In this document: positions 24,932-34,159 of the stretch, in pieces
How positions within the stretch are numbered: the first letter of the stretch is position 1
How the letters are laid out: each line of letters opens with the position of its first letter
The notes under the pieces: generated by a model
What the model was told of the DNA's origin: nothing
Databases searched by the model: none
What the model saw: only the letters and a program-made list of their open reading frames with translations
Source of the DNA: Bacteroidaceae bacterium
Lineage (GTDB): Bacteria > Bacteroidota > Bacteroidia > Bacteroidales > Bacteroidaceae
Assembly (NCBI GenBank): GCA_017617335.1
Contig: JAFZWK010000030.1
Location: 1-55,227 of the forward strand
Direction of reading: 5' to 3'
Length of the DNA: 55,227 nt
Position numbers and translations under genes: made by a program

Positions 24932-25745
24932 AGAGCAACTGGCCCGCATCAAGCACGTGGCGCTGGATATGGACGGAACCATCTACATGGGGAACTCCAT
25001 CTTTCCTTTTACCATCCCTTTTCTGGAGAAACTAGACGGGATGGGTATCTCTTACTCATTCCTGACCAACAATCCGTCGAAATCCATCGATGATTATCTG
25101 AAAAAACTGGCCAAGATGGGAATCCACGCCACAGAAGAGGAAATCTACAACACTACGATAGCCACCATAGACTACATCCACAGCCATTATCCTGAAGCAA
25201 GGAGACTCTTTCTGCTTGGCACACCCTCCATGATCTCACAATTCGAGAAGGCTGGCTTCGTCTCCACTTCCGATGATCCGGATGACGTGCCGGACATTAT
25301 CGTGGCAGCTTTCGACATGACCCTGCAATACTCACGTTTGTGCCGTGCTGCCTGGTGGATTTCGCAAGGCCTTCCCTATCTGGCTACCAACCCTGACCGC
25401 GTATGTCCCACCAACGAAAGGACTATCCTGGTGGACTGTGGCAGTATCTGCCGATGCCTGGAAAGCGCAACAGGAAGGAAGCCCGATGTCACGCTGGGTA
25501 AGCCAGACCCCAACATGCTGGTGGGAATCCAGCAACAGAAACGATTGCAAGCAGATGAGATAGCGATGGTCGGAGACCGCATCTACACGGACATTGCTAT
25601 GGCTTTCAACGCGAATGCCTTGGGCTGTCTAGTTCTTTCTGGAGAAACTACGTTGGAAGTGGCGAAAGCAGCACCGCGCCAACCAGACCTGATAGTGGAG
25701 AATATCTGGGAATTGGGGCAACTGCTGGAAGAATCAAGGAAATAA
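24909..25745 (+). CDS. HAD-IIA family phosphatase, glp-linked
   Basis: 278 residues. Motif I VALDMDGTIYMG (near residue 17), motif II SFLTNNPSKS, cap region, and motif IV VGDRIYTDIAMA place it in the NagD/phosphoglycolate phosphatase-like HAD-IIA group. Its start lies inside glpT (overlap 23 bp; ATG 24909 or two codons later at 24915). Linkage to glpABC-glpT suggests a sugar-phosphate or glycerol-phosphate substrate: it might release glycerol or relieve glycerol-3-phosphate build-up. That role is inference only. Confidence 0.85.
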   Translation: MVMEKKTKEQLARIKHVALDMDGTIYMGNSIFPFTIPFLEKLDGMGISYSFLTNNPSKSIDDYLKKLAKMGIHATEEEIYNTTIATIDYIHSHYPEARRLFLLGTPSMISQFEKAGFVSTSDDPDDVPDIIVAAFDMTLQYSRLCRAAWWISQGLPYLATNPDRVCPTNERTILVDCGSICRCLESATGRKPDVTLGKPDPNMLVGIQQQKRLQADEIAMVGDRIYTDIAMAFNANALGCLVLSGETTLEVAKAAPRQPDLIVENIWELGQLLEESRK

Positions 25746-26048
25746 CGAGTCCCCAGACGACAATCCTCGCCGCTACCTATAGGCCCAGCTCTCAGACAAC
25801 GAGATTATGACTATCGCGAATTAAGTATAATTTGTTCTGAACATCGCCATAAAGCAACCTTGATTTAACCATACAAAATCGAGTGTTCTCATAAAGAATA
25901 AAAAAAGAGTTTGATAGTCCTATTTTATCGTTTTTATTTGCACAATAATGTCTTTAAAGGGCTTAATTTTTAAAAATAATGGAATTTCTTGACTTCAGAT
26001 GTTTTATGATTTGATAATTATTCCTATTTTTGAGAAAAATTTATATTT
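25746..26048. other. Intergenic region upstream of fucI
   Basis: 303 bp without a gene, becoming very AT-rich toward fucI. I see no tRNA, strong terminator or repeat. A possible -7 box TATTTTTG (26025-26032) lies 16 bp before the fucI start, with a TTTG at 26010 that is too close to be its -33 box. The length suggests a regulated promoter, but no operator was recognised. Confidence 0.4.
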
Positions 26049-27827
26049 ATGAAAACGTATCCTAAAATTGGCATCCGTCCGACCATCGATGGACGTCAGG
26101 GCGGAGTCAGAGAAAGTCTTGAAGAAAAGACAATGGCGTTGGCAAAGGCTGTCGCCGAGTTGATTACATCGAACCTGCGCAATGGCGACGGTTCACCCGT
26201 AGAGTGTATCATAGCTGATGGCACCATCGGACGTGTGGCAGAGAGTGCTGCCTGTGCTGAGAAATTTGAGCGCGAAGGTGTTGGCAGTACCATCACTGTC
26301 ACTTCGTGCTGGTGCTACGGATCCGAGACAATGGACATGAATCCCTACTATCCCAAAGCTGTGTGGGGTTTCAACGGAACAGAAAGACCTGGTGCCGTCT
26401 ATTTGGCTGCCGTCCTTGCTGCACACACACAGAAAGGACTACCAGCGTTCGGCATCTATGGCCGTGACGTGCAGGATGCTAGTGACAACACCATCCCTGC
26501 CGATGTGGCTGAGAAACTGCTGCGCTTTGCCCGTGCTGCACAAGCTGTAGCTACGATGCGTGGCAAGAGTTATCTTTCGTTAGGCAACACCTGCATGGGA
26601 ATTGCAGGCTCTATTGTCGATGCTGACTTCTTCCAGCAATATCTGGGCATACGTTGCGAGTATGCTGACCTCGTGGAAATCCTTCGCAGAATCGACCTCG
26701 GTATCTACGACCCGATAGAGTACGAGAAAGCAATGGCGTGGACACGTGAATACTGCAAGCCGCACGAAGGTCATGACTTTAACGAGGAGAAAGGCAAGGC
26801 AAAGAGCCGTGCTGAGAAGGATGCTGACTGGGAGTTTACAGTGAAATCGATGCTCATTATCAACGACCTTATGCACGGAAATCCTCGTCTACTTGAACTT
26901 GGTTTCAAGGAAGAATCCCTTGGTCACAATGCTATTGCTGCCGGCGTGCAAGGCCAACGCCAATGGACCGATTACAAGCCAAACTTCGACTTCCCCGAAT
27001 CATTGCTCTGCACATCGTTCGACTGGAACGGACCACGTGAAGCTCGTGTATTGGCCACGGAGAACGACTCCCTTAATGGTGTTGCCATGCTGTTTGGACA
27101 TTTGTTGACGAACCGTGGAGTGATGTTTAGCGACATCCGCACCTATTGGAGCCCTGAAGCAGTCGAGCGTGTGACAGGGAAACGTCCTGAAGGCATGGCA
27201 GCCGATGGCTTTATCCATCTCATCAATTCTGGTGCTACGACGCTCGATGCAACAGGAGCTGTATCAGACTCTGACGGAAAGCCTACAATGAAGCATCACT
27301 GGGAGCTCTCCAGTGCAGACGTGAAGGCGTGTCTCGATGCCACGACATGGTATCCAGCTGACCGCGACTATTTCCGTGGCGGAGGCTTCTCGAGCCATTT
27401 CGTCACACGAGGCGGAATGCCGATGACGATGATGCGTGTCAATCGTGTAAGTGGTCTGGGACCTGTGTTGCAACTCGCTGAAGGCTGGACTGTGGAACTC
27501 GCTCCCGACGTTCATGATACACTTGACCGTCGTACTGACAAGACTTGGCCGACCACGTGGTTTGTTCCTCGTCTCGATGCGTCGAAAGATGCCTTCCGCG
27601 ACGTCTATTCCGTCATGAACAACTGGGGAGCCAATCATGGCGCCATTGCCTATGGTCACATCGGTGCCGACATCATCACACTTTGTTCGATGCTCCGCAT
27701 TCCTGTTTGTATGCATAATCTGAAAGATGAACAACTGTTTCGCCCGTCGGCTTGGAACGCCTTCGGCATGAACAAGGAAGACGCCGACTACCGCGCCTGT
27801 CAGAACTTCGGCCCCATTTATAATTAA
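26049..27827 (+). CDS. fucI: L-fucose isomerase
   Basis: 592-residue Mn-dependent ketol isomerase converting L-fucose to L-fuculose (also D-arabinose to D-ribulose), the first intracellular step of fucose catabolism. The N-terminus [12 protein letters not shown], the [15 protein letters not shown] stretch, the metal-site region [23 protein letters not shown] and the C-terminal GRHxGH-like region are consistent with FucI. Length matches the Escherichia coli enzyme (591). It stands alone: no fucK, fucA or fucP beside it, and the next gene is convergent, so partners must be elsewhere. A bidirectional hairpin follows. Confidence 0.96.
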   Translation: MKTYPKIGIRPTIDGRQGGVRESLEEKTMALAKAVAELITSNLRNGDGSPVECIIADGTIGRVAESAACAEKFEREGVGSTITVTSCWCYGSETMDMNPYYPKAVWGFNGTERPGAVYLAAVLAAHTQKGLPAFGIYGRDVQDASDNTIPADVAEKLLRFARAAQAVATMRGKSYLSLGNTCMGIAGSIVDADFFQQYLGIRCEYADLVEILRRIDLGIYDPIEYEKAMAWTREYCKPHEGHDFNEEKGKAKSRAEKDADWEFTVKSMLIINDLMHGNPRLLELGFKEESLGHNAIAAGVQGQRQWTDYKPNFDFPESLLCTSFDWNGPREARVLATENDSLNGVAMLFGHLLTNRGVMFSDIRTYWSPEAVERVTGKRPEGMAADGFIHLINSGATTLDATGAVSDSDGKPTMKHHWELSSADVKACLDATTWYPADRDYFRGGGFSSHFVTRGGMPMTMMRVNRVSGLGPVLQLAEGWTVELAPDVHDTLDRRTDKTWPTTWFVPRLDASKDAFRDVYSVMNNWGANHGAIAYGHIGADIITLCSMLRIPVCMHNLKDEQLFRPSAWNAFGMNKEDADYRACQNFGPIYN

Positions 27828-27870
27828 GAAATTTAGTGAAACGATGCTAGTTCTTCCAAGAATGTTTGAA

Positions 27871-27923
27871 GAATAGAAAGAGAAGCGACCTCAAGTTCTT
27901 TTGAAGCCGCTTCTCTGTTATTC
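27871..27923. terminator. Hairpin between convergent fucI and DUF3127 genes
   Basis: AGAGAAGCG (27879-27887) pairs with CGCTTCTCT (27908-27916), extended by GAATA/TATTC outside. It lies between two converging genes and may stop both, though neither side has a long T run. Confidence 0.5.
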
Positions 27924-27940
27924 TTGTAATCTCTCCCCTA

Positions 27941-28351
27941 TCAGAAAGGTAAATCATCAATTCCACCAGTGGGGAAAGGAGCACCTGCAGTAAGATCATC
28001 TGGAACTGATGCTGCTTGTGGGGTATCGAGGGGAGCAATGTCAGGAGGGCCAATAGGAGGTGTTTGAGTTTGAGTTTGAAGATTGCGGTCAACCTTCCAA
28101 GCACGGATAGAATTGAACCAACGACCTTGGTATTCATGAGCGTCTAAATCGAAAGAGACCGTCATAATATCACCCACCTGAATGTTGAACTGTGCGATAC
28201 GGTCGGAACCAAAGACCTCGAAGGCCATCTTCTTTGGGTACTGTTCCAACGTTTCCAACACATACTGTCCTAATTTCCACTCGCTGCCTGTTCTGGCAGA
28301 TGTACCACCCCGTTCAGGCAGCACTGCAATTATCTTTCCAGTTATTTCCAT
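27941..28351 (-). CDS. DUF3127 protein with SSB-like C-terminal tip
   Basis: 136 residues. The N-terminal 85 or so match DUF3127, an OB-fold-like family of Bacteroidetes: MEITGKIIAVLP, EWKLGQYVLET, YPKKMAFEVFG and YQGRWFNSIRAWKV. A Gln/Pro/Thr-rich disordered linker follows, and the protein ends GGIDDLPF, very similar to the acidic DDIPF tip by which SSB proteins recruit repair and replication partners. The gene is divergent from dnaN and shares its promoter region. A role in single-strand DNA or replisome work is likely by inference; it is not the canonical SSB. Confidence 0.85.
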   Translation of the reverse strand: MEITGKIIAVLPERGGTSARTGSEWKLGQYVLETLEQYPKKMAFEVFGSDRIAQFNIQVGDIMTVSFDLDAHEYQGRWFNSIRAWKVDRNLQTQTQTPPIGPPDIAPLDTPQAASVPDDLTAGAPFPTGGIDDLPF

Positions 28352-28377
28352 ATTAAATAATCAATGAATCTATGCTA

Positions 28378-28385
28378 CAAAGGTA
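28378..28385 (-). promoter_or_regulatory. -7 box of the DUF3127 gene
   Basis: TACCTTTG on the minus strand, 26 bp upstream of the start codon; no clear -33 box. Confidence 0.5.
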
Positions 28386-28424
28386 CGAAAAAAAAGTTGA
28401 ACTGAGCATTTTCTCGACTTTTTT

Positions 28425-28455
28425 TTTGCTGTATCAAAGAAAATGACTAAATTTG
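28425..28455 (+). promoter_or_regulatory. Promoter of the dnaN cluster
   Basis: TTTG (28425-28428), a 19-bp gap and TAAATTTG (28448-28455). The -7 box overlaps an in-frame TTG at 28453, which argues against that TTG as start of dnaN and for the ATG at 28486. Confidence 0.7.
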
Positions 28456-28485
28456 CTCAATAATATAAACATTATTCGTAAGGAT

Positions 28486-29607
28486 ATGAATTTTAAAGTC
28501 TCCAGTTCGGCTCTCTATAGCCGCCTCACTGCTGCCAGCAAGGTTTTGGCCAGCAAGAATTCCATGCCCATTTTGGACTGTTTTCTCTTCGTCATCAAGG
28601 ATGGTGTGATTACAATCACGGCCTCTGATAGCGAAAAGTATTTCATCACATCGGTACCCGCAATCGAACAGAACGGCGATGGTGAGTTTTGCATCCCTGC
28701 AAAGACTCTTATCGATTCCATCAAAGAACTGGCCGAGCAACCTCTATCCATCTCTGTGAATCAAGACACTCAGGAGTTGAAGGGAACTCACAACAGCGGT
28801 TCATTCAGTGTGGTAGCCCAGGATGCAGCTCCCTACCCCATGCCACGTCCTGTAGATGGTGGTACCGTGTTGAACTTGCCTGCAGAGGCTCTGCTAAACG
28901 GTATCAACCGTTGCCTCTTCGCTACTGCCAACGATGAGATTCGATTGGTGATGAATGGCATCTATCTCGACATCAAGCCCGACAGCTTAACTTTCGCAGG
29001 AACCGACGGCCGCAAATTGGTGCGCAACATCAACCACAACATACAAAGCGGTCTGACTGCCGGATTCATTCTGCCAAAGAAAGTGGCATCTATCCTGAAG
29101 GCTGTCCTGAACAAGGATGACGAGAATCTGGAGATTCATTTCGACAGCGACAGGGCAACCATCAAGACGGCTGACATGACCATGCACTTCCGTCTGATAG
29201 AGGGCCGTTATCCCAACTATAATGCCGTAATTCCTGCAAACAACCCCTACGTAGCCACCGTGGATCGCGTGGCTTTGGCAAGTGCCTTGAAACGTGTGAG
29301 TGTGTTCTGCAACCAGAGCAGCGGTTTAGTGAAGGTAGAGTTGAACAACAATAACCTGAAATTGACTGGCCAAGACAACGAATATGCCACCAGTGCCGAA
29401 GAATACCTGATATGTGATTATGCCAATAATCCTATCAGCATCGGTTTCAGTTGCCAGTTCCTCCTTGAAATCGCCAATATTCTGGAAGATGACAATCTGA
29501 CCATCGAATTGGCCGATCCAAGCCGTCCTGGTGTACTGCGTCCAGCTGATGACGATCCTCAGGATGAGGTCCTGATGTTGCTGATGCCCATGCGTGTAGA
29601 GGACTAA
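28486..29607 (+). CDS. dnaN: DNA polymerase III sliding clamp beta subunit
   Basis: 373 residues from ATG 28486. An in-frame TTG at 28453 lies in the promoter, and the family begins MxFxVSSxxL, so 28486 is chosen. DnaN forms the ring that tethers polymerase III and other partners to DNA. Three clamp domains are recognisable, with ASKNSMPILDCFLF near the start, GTDGRKLVRN in the middle and the C-terminal LLMPMRV typical of clamps. It heads a long same-strand run with very short gaps. It is not next to dnaA, as usual in Bacteroidetes. Confidence 0.97.
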   Translation: MNFKVSSSALYSRLTAASKVLASKNSMPILDCFLFVIKDGVITITASDSEKYFITSVPAIEQNGDGEFCIPAKTLIDSIKELAEQPLSISVNQDTQELKGTHNSGSFSVVAQDAAPYPMPRPVDGGTVLNLPAEALLNGINRCLFATANDEIRLVMNGIYLDIKPDSLTFAGTDGRKLVRNINHNIQSGLTAGFILPKKVASILKAVLNKDDENLEIHFDSDRATIKTADMTMHFRLIEGRYPNYNAVIPANNPYVATVDRVALASALKRVSVFCNQSSGLVKVELNNNNLKLTGQDNEYATSAEEYLICDYANNPISIGFSCQFLLEIANILEDDNLTIELADPSRPGVLRPADDDPQDEVLMLLMPMRVED

Positions 29608-29623
29608 TCTCACGGAAAAGAGA

Positions 29624-30394
29624 ATGAGACTGAAACTTGAGAAACCTATCATCTTCTTCGACCTGGAAACCACAGGTCTGGATATTGCGAAGGACCGCAT
29701 TGTTGAGCTATGCTACATCCGCATAGAACCCAATGGCAATGAGGAAGCCAAGAGCATGCGTATCAACCCTGAGATGCATATTCCTGAGGTGTGCAGCAAA
29801 GTTCACGGCATCTATGATAAGGACGTGAAGGATTGTCCCACCTTCAAGGAGATCGCTCCCGAGTTGTCCAAGACTTTTTCGGGATGTGATTTGGCAGGTT
29901 TCAATAGTAACAAGTTTGATATCCCTCTGCTGGTGGAAGAGTTCATGAGGGCTGGCATTGACCCAGGCCTCTCTGACCGCCGTTTTATAGACGTCCAGAA
30001 CATCTACCACAAGATGGAGCGCAGGACGTTGATTGCAGCTTACAAGTTCTATTGTGACAAGAATCTGGAAAATGCTCATAGTGCTTTGGCAGACACTCGA
30101 GCAACCTACGAGGTACTGCAAGCCCAACTTGACCATTACCCCGATGCTCTGAAGAATGATGTACAGTTCCTGTCGGAATTCTCCTCCATTGGAAAGAATG
30201 TAGATCTTGCCGGACGCTTTGTCTACAATGAAAATGGAGAAGAGATTGTGAACTTTGGGAAATACAAGGGAAAGACTGTCAGAGACGTGCTGCGTACAGA
30301 TCCTGGTTATTATAGTTGGATTCAACAAGGAGATTTTACCTTGAACACCAAGCAAGTACTTGAGAAATTGCGACTGAAATATGTTAGAAGGTAA
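29624..30394 (+). CDS. DnaQ-like 3'-5' exonuclease with ExoX-type C-terminus
   Basis: 256 residues. The exonuclease domain (about 8-170) has the DEDDh residues: FFDLETTGL (ExoI), AGFNSNKFDIPLL (ExoII) and HSALADTRAT (ExoIII). A C-terminal segment with NFGKYKGKTVRDVL and GYYSWIQQGDF is the small domain seen at the end of exonuclease X-like proteins. It follows dnaN after 16 bp, so it may act as the proofreading exonuclease at the replication fork or in repair. It overlaps coaBC by 14 bp. Confidence 0.92.
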   Translation: MRLKLEKPIIFFDLETTGLDIAKDRIVELCYIRIEPNGNEEAKSMRINPEMHIPEVCSKVHGIYDKDVKDCPTFKEIAPELSKTFSGCDLAGFNSNKFDIPLLVEEFMRAGIDPGLSDRRFIDVQNIYHKMERRTLIAAYKFYCDKNLENAHSALADTRATYEVLQAQLDHYPDALKNDVQFLSEFSSIGKNVDLAGRFVYNENGEEIVNFGKYKGKTVRDVLRTDPGYYSWIQQGDFTLNTKQVLEKLRLKYVRR

Positions 30395-31580
30395 GAAAAT
30401 CGTTTTAGGTATTACTGGTAGCATAGCAGCCTACAAGGCTTGCCTTATTATCCGTGGACTCATCAAGAAAGGTGCAGAGGTACAGGTGGTCATTACTCCC
30501 GCCGGCAAGGAATTCATCACACCCATCACTTTGAGTGCTCTGACCAGTAAGCCCGTAATCAGCGAATTCTTCAGTCAGCGAGATGGCACCTGGCACTCTC
30601 ATGTGGACCTGGGGCTTTGGGCAGATGCCATGCTGATTGCTCCAGCCACAGCAAGCACGATTGGAAAAATGGCCAACGGAATAGCTGACAACATGCTCAT
30701 CACTACCTACCTGAGCATGAAAGCTCCCGTCTTTGTTGCTCCCGCGATGGATTTAGACATGTATGCCCATCCTACCACACAGGCCAATCTGGAGACATTG
30801 AAAGCCAACGGAAATCATATCATCGAGCCTGGTACCGGCTTCCTAGCCAGCAAACTGGAAGGGAAAGGGCGCATGGAAGAACCCGAAAGAATCATCGAGA
30901 TTCTGGATGATTTCTTCGATGGTAGAGAGCAAGACTTGGAGGGCAAAAGAATTCTCGTTACCGCAGGCCCCACCTACGAAAAACTGGATCCTGTTCGTTT
31001 CATCGGAAACTACAGTAGTGGAAAGATGGGAATTGCTTTGGCTGAGGAATGTGCCAAGCGAGGTGCTATGGTAGAACTCATCTGTGGTCCAATTTCCCTG
31101 AAAACCAACAAGAAGAACATCTGTCGTCATGACGTGGAGAGTGCCAATCAGATGTATGAAAAAGCAATTGATCTCTATCCCAGTTGTGATGTAGGTATTC
31201 TGTGTGCAGCAGTAGCAGACTTTACCCCTGCTGAAGTTGCTGATAACAAGATAAAGCGCGAAGGTGACCAACTTGTGCTTCGACTAAATCCTACCAAAGA
31301 CATTGCCAAGGAATTAGGAAGTATAAAGAAGTCCAGCCAACGACTTATTGGATTCGCTTTGGAGACAAATGATGAGCATGCTCATGCCAGACAAAAACTG
31401 AAGAAAAAGAATTTCGACTTCATCGTTTTAAACAGTTTGAATGATCAAGGAGCAGGATTCAGACACGACACGAACAAGATAAGCATCATAGATATGGAAG
31501 GAGAAACCACCTATCCTCTTAAGCCAAAGAAAGAAGTAGCAAAAGATATCATAGACCACTTAATGGAAATACTAAAATGA
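30381..31580 (+). CDS. coaBC: Bifunctional phosphopantothenoylcysteine decarboxylase/phosphopantothenate-cysteine ligase
   Basis: 399 residues, two steps of coenzyme A synthesis in one chain. The flavoprotein CoaC half (about 1-185) has GITGSIAAYKA, the active His in SHVDLGLWAD, and a PAMDLDMY motif. The CoaB half has VTAGPTYEKLDPVRFIGNYSS and AAVADF. Gene order coaBC, DUF4835 (porD), recN is common in Bacteroidetes. Its stop overlaps the next start by 4 bp. Confidence 0.97.
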   Translation: MLEGKKIVLGITGSIAAYKACLIIRGLIKKGAEVQVVITPAGKEFITPITLSALTSKPVISEFFSQRDGTWHSHVDLGLWADAMLIAPATASTIGKMANGIADNMLITTYLSMKAPVFVAPAMDLDMYAHPTTQANLETLKANGNHIIEPGTGFLASKLEGKGRMEEPERIIEILDDFFDGREQDLEGKRILVTAGPTYEKLDPVRFIGNYSSGKMGIALAEECAKRGAMVELICGPISLKTNKKNICRHDVESANQMYEKAIDLYPSCDVGILCAAVADFTPAEVADNKIKREGDQLVLRLNPTKDIAKELGSIKKSSQRLIGFALETNDEHAHARQKLKKKNFDFIVLNSLNDQGAGFRHDTNKISIIDMEGETTYPLKPKKEVAKDIIDHLMEILK

Positions 31581-32488
31581 GAAAGATTAGCCTAATTGCC
31601 TTGATTGGGCTTTTCTCGTATATAAGCCCAAATACCATTTCCGCTCAAGAACTGAATGCGAAGGTAGTCATCAACCGTGCTCAAGTTTCCGACACAAAGG
31701 GTAATGTGTTTGATGCCTTAGAGAAGAAAGTCACCGAGTTTCTCAATAACCATCAATGGACTGAAATCAAATTCCGTGAGAATGAGAAGATTCAGTGCAA
31801 TTTCAACATCACGGTAAACACTTACAGCGACACCGACAACTCTTTCACTTGCACCTTGCTGGTAAGTGCTAACCGTCCCGTGTATGGTTCCAGCTATAAT
31901 ACTGTGACTTATGCCAACAAGGATGCAGAGTTCAACTTCACCTTCCAAGAATTTGACCAACTGGAATACCGTCCTGAAACAATCGACAACAACCTGATAG
32001 CCTTGTTGGCTTATTATGCCTATATCATCATCGGATTCGACATGGATACGATGTCGCTCAAGGGTGGAACTACTTTCCTACAGACCGCAGAGGACATCGT
32101 GACAGCAGCCCAAAGCTTAGGATACCCTGGATGGAAAGCTTTTGATGACAGCAAGAACCGATTCGGCATTCTCAATGACTATATGGACGGTGCGCTGGAA
32201 GGTTTGCGTGTACTCAATTACAAATACCATCGTCAGGGATTGGACCAGATGGTAGAGAATCCCGAGGAGGCACGAAATGCAATCTCAGAAGCTTTGGAAT
32301 CGCTTGACGAAGCACACAAGGCCAAATCCCTAAGCAGTGTTCCTCAATTATTTACTGAATACAAACGTGATGAACTGGTAAATATCTTCTCTGGTAAGGG
32401 TGAAAGTGCCACGCGCGAAAGAATCTATGACATCCTCTTTGCCATCGATGCCTCGCAAAACACAGAATGGCAAAAAATCAAGAAATAG
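31577..32488 (+). CDS. porD: Type IX secretion protein PorD (DUF4835)
   Basis: 303 residues with a signal peptide (ending ISAQEL). The family pattern of DUF4835 is clear: INRAQV, ALEKKVTEFLNNHQWT, FNITVNTYSDTDNSFTCTLLVSANRPVYGSSY and a long helical second half. PorD is a periplasmic component needed for T9SS assembly in Bacteroidetes. The GHL10 protein at 9962-11728 carries a T9SS-like sorting domain, so a working system is likely. It is coupled to coaBC by a 4-bp overlap and followed by recN after 12 bp. Confidence 0.88.
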   Translation: MRKISLIALIGLFSYISPNTISAQELNAKVVINRAQVSDTKGNVFDALEKKVTEFLNNHQWTEIKFRENEKIQCNFNITVNTYSDTDNSFTCTLLVSANRPVYGSSYNTVTYANKDAEFNFTFQEFDQLEYRPETIDNNLIALLAYYAYIIIGFDMDTMSLKGGTTFLQTAEDIVTAAQSLGYPGWKAFDDSKNRFGILNDYMDGALEGLRVLNYKYHRQGLDQMVENPEEARNAISEALESLDEAHKAKSLSSVPQLFTEYKRDELVNIFSGKGESATRERIYDILFAIDASQNTEWQKIKK

Positions 32489-32500
32489 TCCCTCACTTGT

Positions 32501-34159
32501 ATGCTGAAACATCTGTACATCAAGAACTATGCTCTCATTGAGGAGTTGGACATTGAGATGCACAGGGGGTTTTCTGTCATCACAGGCGAGACGGGTGCTG
32601 GTAAGTCTATCATGCTGGGAGCCATCGGGTTACTGTTGGGGCAAAGAGCTGACAGCAAGGTAATCCAAGAGGGTGCACAGCGATGTATCATCGAGGCTGA
32701 ATTCAACCTGCGGGACTATCATCTGGAATCCTTCTTCGAGCAGAACGATATTGATTACAACGAGGATGAGTGTATACTTCGTCGCGAACTGACTTCAACA
32801 GGAAAAAGTCGAGCCTTCATCAATGATACCCCTGCCACTGTAGCTCAGATGAAGGAATTGGGGGAACATCTGATTGACATCCATTCCCAACACCAAAATC
32901 TGCTACTCGGCACTGAAGATTTCCAATTAAACGTACTGGATATTCTGGCCAAGGACCAGATGGAACTTGAGAAATACAGAAGACTCTATAACGCTTATCG
33001 AAACCTACAACAGGAACTAGAGGATACCATCGAGCAATCTCGCAAAAGTGCCGAAGAACAAGATTACCTAAACTATCAGTATCAGCAACTGGAGGAACTG
33101 AATCCTCAACCTGGTGAAGACGAAACATTGCAGCAAGAATCAGATCTCCTGAGTCACGCTGAGGAAATCAAGTCTACTCTATTCCAAACAGAGTCTTTCC
33201 TCAGTAGCGAAGACACGGGAATTCTGAAAACTTTACGCCAGGCATATCAACAAATGCAAAACCTGGCACGACTTTATCCTCCTGCAGAAGAATTCTCGGA
33301 AAGATTGGAAAGTTCGTACATCGAATTGAAGGATATAGCTGGTGAAGTATCAGATCAGGGAGAATCCATTGAATACGACCCTGAACGCCTGCAGCAAATC
33401 AACGAACGGTTAGACATTCTATATAGTATAGAGCAAAAACACCATGTAAGCAACTCGGATGAATTGATCCGTATTAGAGAAGAACTCTCTCGTCGTCTGG
33501 AAGCCATCAACAATTCCGACGAGATGATAAATCAACTCCGACTGAAACTCTCTATGGCACAAGAGGAAGTAGAGAAGCAGGCCAACAGACTTTCCCAACT
33601 CAGAAAAAATGCTGCCAAAATTGTGGAAAAGGACATGCAGGAGAAACTAATCCCATTAGGGATACCCAATGCCTATTTCCACATTGTAATTGAGCAAACA
33701 GAACTCAAGGCAAATGGGCAGGACCACGTCACCTACTTTTTCAACGCCAACAAGAATTCGACTCCACAACCCATTGCCCAAGTTGCCAGCGGAGGTGAAA
33801 TATCGCGTATCATGCTGTGTCTGAAATCCCTGATAAGCGGAGTAAGCAATCTGCCTACCATCATCTTCGACGAGATTGATACTGGAGTGAGTGGCCGAAT
33901 AGCAGAATGCATGGCTCAAATCATGAAAGAAATGAGCCAAAAGGAAAGCCGCCAAGTTATCAGCATCACCCATCTACCACAAATCGCAGCTCTCGGAACT
34001 TCACATTACCGTGTCTACAAAGAGGACACTAAGAAAAAGACGCTGAGTCACATCATAGAGCTGAATCCCTCGCAACGAGTGGAAGAAATTGCCCACATGC
34101 TCAGTGGAGCTCAAGTGACTGAAGCTGCCATAGAAAATGCCAAACAACTATTGAAATGA
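32501..34159 (+). CDS. recN: DNA repair protein RecN
   Basis: 552-residue SMC-like ATPase acting early in double-strand break repair with RecA. Walker A GETGAGKS (29-36) is at the N-terminus. A long coiled coil (about 150-370) has heptad-like Glu/Gln/Leu content, and the C-terminal ABC signature LxSGGE-type stretch is QVASGGEISRIML, followed by Walker B TIIFDEIDTGVSG. Length is normal. It overlaps the next start by 4 bp. Confidence 0.97.
   Translation: MLKHLYIKNYALIEELDIEMHRGFSVITGETGAGKSIMLGAIGLLLGQRADSKVIQEGAQRCIIEAEFNLRDYHLESFFEQNDIDYNEDECILRRELTSTGKSRAFINDTPATVAQMKELGEHLIDIHSQHQNLLLGTEDFQLNVLDILAKDQMELEKYRRLYNAYRNLQQELEDTIEQSRKSAEEQDYLNYQYQQLEELNPQPGEDETLQQESDLLSHAEEIKSTLFQTESFLSSEDTGILKTLRQAYQQMQNLARLYPPAEEFSERLESSYIELKDIAGEVSDQGESIEYDPERLQQINERLDILYSIEQKHHVSNSDELIRIREELSRRLEAINNSDEMINQLRLKLSMAQEEVEKQANRLSQLRKNAAKIVEKDMQEKLIPLGIPNAYFHIVIEQTELKANGQDHVTYFFNANKNSTPQPIAQVASGGEISRIMLCLKSLISGVSNLPTIIFDEIDTGVSGRIAECMAQIMKEMSQKESRQVISITHLPQIAALGTSHYRVYKEDTKKKTLSHIIELNPSQRVEEIAHMLSGAQVTEAAIENAKQLLK

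Noticed and set aside
25746-26048. tRNA or small RNA in the region before fucI
   Set aside because: No cloverleaf, no T-loop motif and no bounded promoter-terminator pair found.
28453-28485. TTG start for dnaN
   Set aside because: It lies within the -7 box, and the extra residues do not fit the clamp N-terminus.
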